A stretch of 21,551 nucleotides of DNA. Origin: an uncultured Lachnospiraceae bacterium. Lineage in GTDB: Bacteria; Bacillota; Clostridia; Lachnospirales; Lachnospiraceae. Location: positions 1-21,551 of the forward strand of contig CAKRNW010000028.1 of the NCBI GenBank assembly GCA_934371505.1, written 5' to 3'. Shown one piece after another: positions 13,138 through 20,508 of this stretch. Every line of letters starts with the position of its first letter. Within the stretch, counting starts at the first letter, position 1. Both the position numbers and the translations under genes were made by a program. A model generated the notes under the pieces. That model was given only the letters and a program-made list of their open reading frames with translations. It did not search any database and was not told the DNA's origin.

Positions 13138-15177
13138 TCAGACCACTTCCAATAAGGTTTTGTACAGGAAATTCTTGCTGATGGGTTTTGTAATGTGTCC
13201 ATTCATTCCCGCCTCTCTGGAGCGCTTCCGATCTTCCTCATAGGCATTCGCTGTCATGGCTATAATGGGTATGGATCCGGCATCCGGGCGCCCCGATGCC
13301 CGGATCTCTCTTGCTGCCTCCAGTCCGTCCATCACCGGCATGAAAATATCCATCAGAATCACATCAAAATGTCCCGGTTGAGATTCCAGAAAGGCACGAA
13401 CCCCCATTTCTCCGTTATCAGCGCGGGTCACTTCCATATTTACATATTCCAGAAATTTTTTTGCAATCTTATAGTTCACCAGATTATCTTCTACCAAAAG
13501 AACCCGTTTGCCCTGCAGTTTCTCTGTGTCAAGTTCTGTCCTGATCTCAGGCTGTTCCTCTTTCCTTTCCGGTGACACCGGTTTCAATGGCAGATCTACA
13601 ATGAATTCCGTGCCGGCTCCCACTTCGCTTTGAATGGTAATCTGTCCCTGCATGGCATCCACAATTTCCTTGGCAATGGAAAGTCCAAGACCGCTGCCTT
13701 TAATACCGCTCTCTTCATTTTTTCGCTCTCTGGTAAAAGACTCAAAAGCATGTTCCATGAATTCCCGTGACATGCCGATTCCATCGTCTTTTACCCGGAA
13801 TCTGATCCACACCACACATCCTTCCTTGCGCAATGCCTGCGAAGTAAAGGAAATATGCCCGCCTTCGGGCGTGTATTTGGATGCATTGCTTAACAGGTTG
13901 AAGAACAACTGGTTAAATCTCTTTCCGTCCACCATGACCGTATTAAATCCGCACGCCATATCCATATAAAAATTCTGTTTTTTGGCATCCATCATGGGCT
14001 TGATATTGATCCTGGTCAGGCGTTCAAAATTCTCTATGGTTTCCAGTTCCTCTTCCAGTTTGAAACCACCCTTTTCCATACGGGATGCATCCAGAATATC
14101 ATCAATCAGTCCCAGCAGGAAATTTCCGGAGTCCCGTATCGTCTGAATACACTCCTGCACGTTTTTCTTGCTTGGATCCAGTTCCAGAAGCTGTGCCATT
14201 CCCATAATGGCATTGAGAGGGGTTCTGATATCATGACTGATCAATGCCATGAACCGGTTTTTTACTTCCAGTGCGGATTCTGCTTCCTTGAGCATTTGCT
14301 GTACCAGTTCTTTCTGTTTCCGCTCCTCCGCCACCGTGTCCGTCATGTCCATCCGCCCAAAGAGAATCTGTTCCTTGTCCGCATCCATATATCGAAACCG
14401 TTCATGGTAAATATGTAATTTCTTATGCTGCTCGTCCCATTCCTCAATATCAAATTCATACGTGGGATGATTTTCCAGCATTTTTTTCAGATAGTCGATT
14501 TCCATCACCGGGCGAATCCGTTGATAGTCTTTTTCCGTGGCAAAGTATTTCCGCCGTTTCTCAAGACTGGCAGCAATGTACTCCTGATAGACACCATGAT
14601 GAATGGTCAGTTCTGTTTCATCCTTATCCGGTGCCATATAATTAAAGAAACCGGTCTCCACATTCAAAATTCCAAAAAAATCGTACCGGTAATTCATAAT
14701 TGCTTTTACAACGCTCTTACGGATATGACTCCGGTCCACATCATGAATATAGAATAAGGCCATGATATCGCCATGCTCTGTATCCTGCCGCAGTTTGGCA
14801 GTGAGCCTTACCCAGCGGTAGGTTCCATCCTGCATCCTGCACTGGCACTCCGTCACTCTGCGATCCTGTCCCTTTTTATAAAATTCCAGCAGCTGTTTTG
14901 CCGGAAATATCTCCCGCACCTGTTCCCTGGAGGTCTGCTGCCCACATTGCCCTGCAACGCTGTCCAGCAGTTCCTCGTAGGTGTGTACTTCCCCCAGCTG
15001 TAGTCTATCTTCCACGGAGGAGCGGACGATTTTTTCATCTGACATATTGATATAGAATTTCGCCAGGATGTTATAGCCCTGGATTTCTCCCAGATACCAT
15101 AGTTCCATGTTGAATTTCATGTCGTATGCCAGGGATTCCCAGAGATTCTGGTTAATCTGCTCGATAGATTCTGTCAT
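13138..15177 (-). CDS. Hybrid sensor histidine kinase with PAS-like input and receiver domain
   Basis: Signal-transduction protein of 679 aa, apparently cytoplasmic since no membrane segment is seen. A PAS-like region covers about 20-150 (ending in YRWVRLTAKLRQ and FYIHDVD), and a second degenerate PAS about 160-285. A helical linker leads to HisKA with the phospho-acceptor H315 in LISHDIRTPLNAI. The HATPase domain has N427/N431 in FFNLLSNASKYTP, VKDDGIGMS and KGSGLGLSIAKE. The C-terminal receiver (about 557-679) has acidic residues VEDN, the acceptor D610 in LMDIFMPVMDG and K664 in ITKPIS. No Hpt domain or output regulator is seen nearby, so the partner is elsewhere or the receiver is self-regulating. 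ATG 15177 is chosen over GTG 15195 since only it has a purine-rich site (GGGGGA, AAGGA) upstream. A TATAAT lies at 15240-15235. Confidence 0.93.
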   Translation of the reverse strand: MTESIEQINQNLWESLAYDMKFNMELWYLGEIQGYNILAKFYINMSDEKIVRSSVEDRLQLGEVHTYEELLDSVAGQCGQQTSREQVREIFPAKQLLEFYKKGQDRRVTECQCRMQDGTYRWVRLTAKLRQDTEHGDIMALFYIHDVDRSHIRKSVVKAIMNYRYDFFGILNVETGFFNYMAPDKDETELTIHHGVYQEYIAASLEKRRKYFATEKDYQRIRPVMEIDYLKKMLENHPTYEFDIEEWDEQHKKLHIYHERFRYMDADKEQILFGRMDMTDTVAEERKQKELVQQMLKEAESALEVKNRFMALISHDIRTPLNAIMGMAQLLELDPSKKNVQECIQTIRDSGNFLLGLIDDILDASRMEKGGFKLEEELETIENFERLTRINIKPMMDAKKQNFYMDMACGFNTVMVDGKRFNQLFFNLLSNASKYTPEGGHISFTSQALRKEGCVVWIRFRVKDDGIGMSREFMEHAFESFTRERKNEESGIKGSGLGLSIAKEIVDAMQGQITIQSEVGAGTEFIVDLPLKPVSPERKEEQPEIRTELDTEKLQGKRVLLVEDNLVNYKIAKKFLEYVNMEVTRADNGEMGVRAFLESQPGHFDVILMDIFMPVMDGLEAAREIRASGRPDAGSIPIIAMTANAYEEDRKRSREAGMNGHITKPISKNFLYKTLLEVV

Positions 15178-15296
15178 GTTCCTTGTTTCCCCCACTATGC
15201 TTATTTCCCAATCGGTTCAATACCCATATTTTTTATTATACTTCCGATGCTTTATAAAATCCACAGGGATTGGTTGGAATCTTTATAATTTTTCCA

Positions 15297-15325
15297 TTGA
15301 CAGTATATACTTTGTGATGTAGTAT
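15297..15325 (+). promoter_or_regulatory. SigA-type promoter of the hemolysin III gene
   Basis: A perfect -35 TTGACA (15297-15302), 17-nt spacer and TAGTAT (15320-15325), which matches the -10 consensus at four positions. The start of transcription would be near 15332, giving a leader of about 70 nt. Confidence 0.7.
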
Positions 15326-15338
15326 TTACTTATCTTAT

Positions 15339-15359
15339 ATGTAGTTTTTGAAACTACAT
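15339..15359 (+). promoter_or_regulatory. Perfect 9-bp inverted repeat in the hemolysin III leader
   Basis: ATGTAGTTT (15339-15347) and AAACTACAT (15351-15359) pair perfectly around TTG. It begins about 7 nt after the predicted transcription start. That position suits a repressor operator or a 5' mRNA hairpin. No T-run follows, so it is not a terminator. Confidence 0.55.
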
Positions 15360-15400
15360 TATTAAAATTACTTTGGGAAATGGAAAATGGAGGTTTTGCT

Positions 15401-16054
15401 ATGTTACAGATTACAATTCGGGAGCCCTGGAGTGCATTCACTCATTTTATCGGCATGATGCTATCCATCATCGCCGCCGTTCCTCTTTTAATTAAGGCAG
15501 GTCTGTCCGGCACCGGCATGATTTTCTGGTCCTGCGCCATTTTTATCAGCAGCATGACTCTGCTTTATGGTGCCAGTACCTTATACCACTCCATCAGCAT
15601 CGGCGGCAGGCTGGAACGCATCTGCAAAAAGATGGATCACATGATGATTTTCGTACTGATTGCCGGCTCTTACACCCCGGTATGCGTCATTGCCCTGGGC
15701 GAAAATCTGGGCTATCCCCTGCTTGCTCTTGTGTGGGGTGTGGCTATCGTCGGTATGATTATCAAAGGTTTCTGGGTCTACTGCCCGAAGTGGTTTTCTT
15801 CCATTCTTTACATTGCCATGGGATGGCTCTGCGTGCTGGTGTTCCAACCGCTTATGGAAACCCTCCCTGCGGCGGCCTTTGGCTGGCTTTTTGCCGGCGG
15901 CGTCATTTACACCGTAGGCGGCATTATCTACGCCTTGAAGCTGCCCCTCTTTAACCAGCTTCACAAAAATTTTGGCAGCCACGAAATCTTCCACCTTTTT
16001 GTCCTCGCCGGAAGTATCTGCCACTTTATCTTTGTGTTCCGGTATCTGGCATAG
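15401..16054 (+). CDS. trhA: Hemolysin III / PAQR family membrane protein (TrhA-like)
   Basis: Seven-transmembrane protein of the PAQR/hemolysin III family, 217 aa. Family motifs are EPWSAFTHFIG (8-18), STLYHS with H63, KMDH with D79, and HEIFH with H194 and H198 in the last third; these His and Asp residues form the metal site of the family. Hydrophobic segments run through the whole length. Despite the name, bacterial members are linked to membrane lipid homeostasis rather than proven haemolysis. GGAGG lies 7 nt before ATG 15401; the in-frame ATG at 15380 has no ribosome site. It is a single-gene transcript with its own promoter and terminator, divergent from the hybrid kinase. Confidence 0.92.
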   Translation: MLQITIREPWSAFTHFIGMMLSIIAAVPLLIKAGLSGTGMIFWSCAIFISSMTLLYGASTLYHSISIGGRLERICKKMDHMMIFVLIAGSYTPVCVIALGENLGYPLLALVWGVAIVGMIIKGFWVYCPKWFSSILYIAMGWLCVLVFQPLMETLPAAAFGWLFAGGVIYTVGGIIYALKLPLFNQLHKNFGSHEIFHLFVLAGSICHFIFVFRYLA

Positions 16055-16080
16055 TTGGAAATTTTCCTATATCATAACAT

Positions 16081-16117
16081 ACGCCAGTCGGTCATAACCC
16101 GGCTGGCGTTTATTTTT
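16081..16117 (+). terminator. Intrinsic terminator of the hemolysin III gene
   Basis: ACGCCAGTCGG (16081-16091) pairs with CCGGCTGGCGT (16099-16109), 11 pairs with one T-G wobble and a 7-nt loop, followed by TTATTTTT. It ends 17 nt before the convergent metY stop codon. On the minus strand no T-run follows the stem, so it probably serves only the plus-strand gene. Confidence 0.85.
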
Positions 16118-16133
16118 CTCAATTCGTTTTTTT

Positions 16134-17435
16134 CTACTTCACTGCATCAAATGCTTCCTGTAAGTCGAACAGAATATCATCAATATTCTCGGTTCCGATG
16201 GAGAGACGGATGGTGTTGGGTTTGATCCCCTGATCTGTCTGCTCCTGCTCGTTTAACTCTGCATGGGTAGTGGATGCCGGATGGATCACCAGAGACTTCA
16301 CATCTGCCACATTTGCCAGCAGGGAGAACAGCTTCAGATGATCAATAAAGGCCTGTGCCTTCTTGGCATCTCCCTTGATTTCAAAGGTAAAGATGGAGCC
16401 GCCGCCGTTGGGGAAGTATTTCTCATACAGGGCTTTCTGGGACGGGTCACTGCTTACTGCCGGATGATTTACCTTCTCTACTGCAGGCTGCTTCTGCAAA
16501 AACTCTACAACCTTCAGTGCATTCTCCACATGACGCTCTACCCGGAGGGATAAGGTCTCCAGCCCCTGTAAGAAAATCCAGGAGTGAATCGGAGAAATGG
16601 TTGCTCCGGTATCTCTCAAAAGAATGGCACGGATTCTGGTAATATAAGCGGCTGCACCTGCTGCCTGTACAAAGCTGATACCATGGTAGCTGGGATTGGG
16701 CTCAGTCAGCTGGGGGAACTTGTCGGATGCTCCCCAGTCGAAGTGTCCGCCATCCACAATCACACCGCCGATGGTGGTTCCGTGTCCACCGATAAATTTA
16801 GTTGCAGAATGAATGACAATATCGGCACCGTACTTAATGGGGCGAACCAGATAAGGGGTTGCAAAAGTGTTATCTACTAACAGGGGCAGTCCATGTTTAT
16901 GTGCCAGGTTTGCAAATGCCTCAATATCAACAACCTCAGAGTTGGGATTTCCCAAGGTTTCAATGTAAAGTGCTTTAGTGTTGTCCCGGATAGCTGCCTC
17001 AACCTCTTCCAAATTAAAAGGATCTACGAAGGTGGTGGTTACACCGAAATCTACCAGGGTATGTGCCAACAGGTTGTAAGTGCCTCCGTAAATGTTCTTG
17101 GCTGCTACAATATGATCACCTGCCAGTGCCACATTCTCGATGGCATAGGTTACGGCTGCTGCGCCACTTCCTACTGCCAGTGCTGCCACACCGCCCTCTA
17201 AAGCTGCAATACGCTGTTCAAATACATCCTCGGTGGGATTGGTCAGTCTGCCGTAGATATTTCCTGCATCTCTTAAACCGAAACGGTCTGCAGCATGCTG
17301 GGAATTACGGAATACAAAGGAAGATGTCTGGTAAATGGGAACGGCTCTCGCATCGGTTACCGGATCCGGCTCCTCCTGTCCAACGTGTAACTGTAAGGTT
17401 TCAAATTTTAAAGATCTGTCTTTTAAATTGCTCAT
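16134..17435 (-). CDS. metY: O-acetylhomoserine sulfhydrylase (PLP-dependent)
   Basis: Cys/Met-metabolism PLP enzyme, 433 aa, which makes homocysteine from O-acetylhomoserine and sulfide in methionine synthesis. The length and the N-terminal FETLQLHVGQEEPDP are typical of the O-acetylhomoserine clade rather than cystathionine synthases (about 380-400 aa). The PLP lysine is K213 in HSATKFIGGHGT, with D188 in LVDNTFATPY. Y61 and R63 in YGRLTNPT belong to the phosphate-binding segment. AGGA lies about 9 nt before the ATG. The gene has its own promoter 50-80 nt upstream with a LysR-type operator before it, and follows the glycosyltransferase-LysR fusion gene by 119 nt. No SAM riboswitch or T-box was seen in that gap. 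Confidence 0.94.
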   Translation of the reverse strand: MSNLKDRSLKFETLQLHVGQEEPDPVTDARAVPIYQTSSFVFRNSQHAADRFGLRDAGNIYGRLTNPTEDVFEQRIAALEGGVAALAVGSGAAAVTYAIENVALAGDHIVAAKNIYGGTYNLLAHTLVDFGVTTTFVDPFNLEEVEAAIRDNTKALYIETLGNPNSEVVDIEAFANLAHKHGLPLLVDNTFATPYLVRPIKYGADIVIHSATKFIGGHGTTIGGVIVDGGHFDWGASDKFPQLTEPNPSYHGISFVQAAGAAAYITRIRAILLRDTGATISPIHSWIFLQGLETLSLRVERHVENALKVVEFLQKQPAVEKVNHPAVSSDPSQKALYEKYFPNGGGSIFTFEIKGDAKKAQAFIDHLKLFSLLANVADVKSLVIHPASTTHAELNEQEQTDQGIKPNTIRLSIGTENIDDILFDLQEAFDAVK

Positions 17436-17485
17436 GGGTTCATTTCCTTTCCTAATTTGCTTGGTTGTTTTCTTTCACTGTCCAT

Positions 17486-17515
17486 ATCATACCATTTCTA
17501 TAGGAAAAGTGTTAA
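17486..17515 (-). promoter_or_regulatory. metY promoter
   Basis: Minus-strand TTAACA (17515-17510), 18-nt spacer, TATGAT (17491-17486). Each hexamer differs from consensus at one position. Transcription would begin near 17479, about 44 nt before the metY start codon. A CTATAG motif (17498-17503) lies within the spacer, a plausible activation half-site for the LysR-type regulator. Confidence 0.65.
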
Positions 17516-17533
17516 TTCTTATTTTTTTGAACC

Positions 17534-17556
17534 AGTTATAAATTTCTCCTATAACT
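17534..17556 (-). promoter_or_regulatory. LysR-type operator upstream of metY
   Basis: AGTTATA (17534-17540) and TATAACT (17550-17556) form a perfect 7-bp inverted repeat with a 9-nt centre; T17539 and A17551 give the classic T-N11-A pattern. The centre lies about 66 bp before the predicted metY start site, the usual position of the high-affinity LysR-type recognition site. It overlaps the stop codon of the fusion gene that encodes the LysR-type domain. Confidence 0.6.
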
Positions 17557-19372
17557 AGAGCACTTTATTTTCATATTTTCTCAATTCCTGGATATACTGC
17601 TCACCCAGAGAACTGAGAGGAAGTTTTTTCTTCTTAATATAGCCGATGGTCATGGTTTCACTGGTGTCTAAAGGCACTGCAATATATTCATCACCGTTTA
17701 ATTCCTGGCAGATAATGCCGCTGCACAGGGTATAGCCGTTGAGTCCTACCATGAGATTTAACATGGTGGCGCGGTCGTTTGCCTTGATAATCTGGCGGTA
17801 GTCGTAGGTGCTTAACACTTCCTCCGCATAGTAGAAAGAATTCAAATCTCCTTGTTCAAAGGAAAGGCAGGGATACTCCTGCAGCTGTTCAAAGCTCACC
17901 ATTTCCTTCTCAGCTAATGGATTTTTCCGGCTCATATACACATAAATCTGGCAGTCAAAGAGACGGACAAATTCCAACTCTGCCTCCCGCAAAATTTTGC
18001 TGATGACTTTTTTGTTAAACTCATTGAGATAGAGAACGCCAATCTCACTTTTCTGGTTCTTTACATCCTCAACGACTTCTGCTGTCCGGGTCTCCCGCAC
18101 CGCAAATTCGTACTCATTCATGCCAAACTGGCGGGCAAGGGCAATAAACGCCTCCACCGCAAAGGAATAGTGCTGCATGGACACAGAGAATTTTTTCTTT
18201 ACCGGACCATTGACACTATAGCGTGCTTCCAGAAGACTAAACTGCTCTTCCACCGCTCTGGCATAGCCCAGAAATTCCTCGCCCTCCGGGGTGATAACTA
18301 TCCCCCGGTTGGAACGCATGAAAATGGTAATTCCCAGACCTTTTTCCAATTCTTTCACTGCCGCAGAAAGGGTAGGCTGTGAAATGAAAAGCCGCTTGGA
18401 TGCCTCGTTCATGGAACCACAGTCCGCAATGGCAATAATCTGCCGCAGCTGCTGCAACGTGGCATGAATATCCCGTCCCGCATACTTGGGCTTATCTTTT
18501 TTCTGCTCTTCTCCCAGTTTCCATGCCCCGGGCAGAAGGGAAGGCATCACGGTGCCATCACTTGCAGAATCCACCAGAAATTTATAGACCTGCAGACGGT
18601 TTTTCTCATATTGTTCCTCATCAAAAACATGTTTGTAGAAGTTATTATAATAGGAAAAAACATCCCGTTTCATCTTGATGGTATTGGACAAGCTGAGTCC
18701 CTGACTTACCAGAGAGCCTTTGCGTTTCACATAGTAATACAAGGGGTTATGAATCGGGCAGACATGCTCCGCATAGCGCAGATACTCCAGATTAAACATG
18801 AAGTCCTCACACCAGCTGATGGAATGATCCATTCGCAGATTGTGCTTCTTTATAATCTCGTTACGATAAAATTTATTCCACAGAACTCCATAATAAAAAT
18901 CAGCCGGGTCTTCCATCATATATCCGGCAAATTCCTCCATAGTCAGCAGGCCTTCTGCCTTAATGTCGCCTTTGTGGGACACCCGCTCACCTACCACCCG
19001 GTAGAAATCGCAGATGACCATATCACACCGGGTGCTCTCCGCAGTTTCCACAAAAAGCCGGGTGGCGTCGGCTGCAATCCAGTCATCGCTGTCCACAAAC
19101 TGTATATAGTTTCCTTTCGCACGATCCAGAGCCAGATTTCTTGTGTCCGACACACCACTGTTTTCCTTATGGATGACACAGACTCTTTTATCTGCCTCTG
19201 CGTACCTGTCGCAGATCTCTCCGGAACGGTCCGTGCTTCCATCATCCAGTAGAAGCAATTCAAAATTAGTGTACTCCTGCTGCAGAATACTGTCCACACA
19301 CCGTTCTATAAAATCCTGAGCATTATAGACAGGAACAATAATACTTACCATTGGTTTTACATGATATCCCAT
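17555..19372 (-). CDS. Fusion protein: GT2 glycosyltransferase + LysR-type regulator
   Basis: A single uninterrupted frame of 605 residues made of two families. Residues about 8-290 are a GT2 (GT-A fold) glycosyltransferase: VSIIVPVYNAQDFIERCVDSI, LLLDDGSTDRSGEICD, and the metal/nucleotide motif VDSDDW with D94 and D96. Then WCEDFMFNLEYL follows, as in capsule or exopolysaccharide transferases. After a Lys-rich linker (about 288-303), residues 304-605 are a complete LysR-type regulator. It has the winged helix QQLRQIIAIADCGSMNEASK, FISQPTLSAAVKELE and RSNRGIVITPEGEEFL, then the substrate-binding domain. ATG 19372 is chosen, with AAAAAGGA 12 nt upstream; a TTG at 19381 is possible. It follows kdgK by 25 nt, so probably shares its operon, and lies upstream of metY, whose operator suggests the LysR part regulates that gene. 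No in-frame ATG restarts the LysR part. Confidence 0.9.
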   Translation of the reverse strand: MGYHVKPMVSIIVPVYNAQDFIERCVDSILQQEYTNFELLLLDDGSTDRSGEICDRYAEADKRVCVIHKENSGVSDTRNLALDRAKGNYIQFVDSDDWIAADATRLFVETAESTRCDMVICDFYRVVGERVSHKGDIKAEGLLTMEEFAGYMMEDPADFYYGVLWNKFYRNEIIKKHNLRMDHSISWCEDFMFNLEYLRYAEHVCPIHNPLYYYVKRKGSLVSQGLSLSNTIKMKRDVFSYYNNFYKHVFDEEQYEKNRLQVYKFLVDSASDGTVMPSLLPGAWKLGEEQKKDKPKYAGRDIHATLQQLRQIIAIADCGSMNEASKRLFISQPTLSAAVKELEKGLGITIFMRSNRGIVITPEGEEFLGYARAVEEQFSLLEARYSVNGPVKKKFSVSMQHYSFAVEAFIALARQFGMNEYEFAVRETRTAEVVEDVKNQKSEIGVLYLNEFNKKVISKILREAELEFVRLFDCQIYVYMSRKNPLAEKEMVSFEQLQEYPCLSFEQGDLNSFYYAEEVLSTYDYRQIIKANDRATMLNLMVGLNGYTLCSGIICQELNGDEYIAVPLDTSETMTIGYIKKKKLPLSSLGEQYIQELRKYENKVL

Positions 19373-19397
19373 TTCCTGCAAGTTTCCTTTTTATTTT

Positions 19398-20495
19398 TTA
19401 ACGCTGCACTCTTGCGCCCACTCCGTCCATGACTGCTTCCACTTCTTTTCTACTCGCCATTGTTGTATCTCCCGGAGTCGTCATTGCAAGGGCACCGTGC
19501 GCTGCCCCATAATCTACTGCCAGCTGAATGTCTGCTGTAGTCATGAGACCGTAGATTAATCCTGAGGCAAAAGAGTCTCCACCACCTACACGATCCATGA
19601 TTTCCAGACCCTTATAGTCTTTTGCCTTATAGATTTCCCCATCTGCCCAGCAGATCGCACTCCAATCATTGACAGTCGCTGTTTTTACCTCCCGAAGCGT
19701 GGTTGCCACTGCTTTAAAATTCGGATAGGTTTTTGCAGCTTCATTGATCATCTTCTTGTAAGCATCCAGATTCAGTTCTTTTAAGTTCGCATCGTTACCT
19801 TCAATTTCAAAACCCAGGCAGGCAGTGAAGTCCTCCTCGTTTCCGATCATGACATCCACATACTTGGCAATTTCCTTATTCACTTCCCGTGCCTTTTCCA
19901 GCCCCCCAATGGCACTCCACATGGAGGGACGGTAATTCAAATCGTAGGAAACGATCGTCCCGTATCTTTTCGCTGTTTTGATTGCTGCCAGAACTGTCTC
20001 ACAGGACTGTTCCGATAATGCCGCATAGATTCCGCCGGTGTGAAGCCATCTGGCTCCCTGCCTGCCAAAAATATCATCAAAATCAAAATCTTCCGGTTTT
20101 GTCTGGGAAATCGCCGTATTGGCACGGTCTGAACATCCCACTGCACCGCGGATTCCAAAGCCACGCTCTGTAAAGTTCAATCCATTTCTGCAGATTCTGC
20201 CGATTCCATCTGTAGGCATCCACTTAATCAGGGATGTATCCACGCCCCCTTGGAGAATAAAATCCTCCATCAGCCTGCCCACTTCGTTATCTGCAAACGC
20301 TGTAATTACGCCGGTTTTCATTCCAAAACACCTGCATAAACCTCTTACCACATTGTATTCTCCACCGCCTTCCCAGGCACGGAACTGTCTCGCTGTACGA
20401 ATACGCCCCTCTCCCGGATCCAGGCGCAGCATCACTTCACCTAGTGATACGGCATCATATCTACATTCTTCCGAAGGTCTTATCTTTAAATCCAT
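19398..20495 (-). CDS. kdgK: 2-keto-3-deoxygluconate kinase, PfkB family
   Basis: Sugar kinase of the PfkB/ribokinase family, 365 aa, which phosphorylates 2-keto-3-deoxygluconate (KDG) with ATP to KDPG. The N-terminal motif WEGGGEYNVVRGL (41-53) matches the first PfkB signature. The second signature reads DRVGGGDSFASGLIYGL (301-317), with D307 as the likely catalytic base; the usual GAGD is GGGD here. YDLNYRPSMW near 184-193 is typical of KDG kinases. AAGGAG lies 9 nt before the ATG. The gene starts 13 nt after the KDPG aldolase stop, so the two are one operon and supply consecutive steps. Other PfkB sugars cannot be excluded from the sequence alone, but the neighbour makes KDG by far the most likely. 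Confidence 0.92.
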   Translation of the reverse strand: MDLKIRPSEECRYDAVSLGEVMLRLDPGEGRIRTARQFRAWEGGGEYNVVRGLCRCFGMKTGVITAFADNEVGRLMEDFILQGGVDTSLIKWMPTDGIGRICRNGLNFTERGFGIRGAVGCSDRANTAISQTKPEDFDFDDIFGRQGARWLHTGGIYAALSEQSCETVLAAIKTAKRYGTIVSYDLNYRPSMWSAIGGLEKAREVNKEIAKYVDVMIGNEEDFTACLGFEIEGNDANLKELNLDAYKKMINEAAKTYPNFKAVATTLREVKTATVNDWSAICWADGEIYKAKDYKGLEIMDRVGGGDSFASGLIYGLMTTADIQLAVDYGAAHGALAMTTPGDTTMASRKEVEAVMDGVGARVQR

Positions 20496-20508
20496 AGCCT
20501 TTTACTCC

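Noticed and set aside
16081..16117. Bidirectional terminator serving metY as well
   Set aside because: On the minus strand the stem is followed by ATGTTATGAT rather than a T-run, so only the plus-strand gene is well served.
17436..17554. SAM riboswitch or T-box before metY
   Set aside because: The 119-nt gap is AT-rich, and the leader after the predicted start site is only about 44 nt, too short for either; no conserved riboswitch core was seen.
18464..19252. 262-codon plus-strand open frame antisense to the GT2 part of the fusion gene
   Set aside because: It mirrors the coding pattern of the GT2 domain and has no motif or ribosome site of its own.
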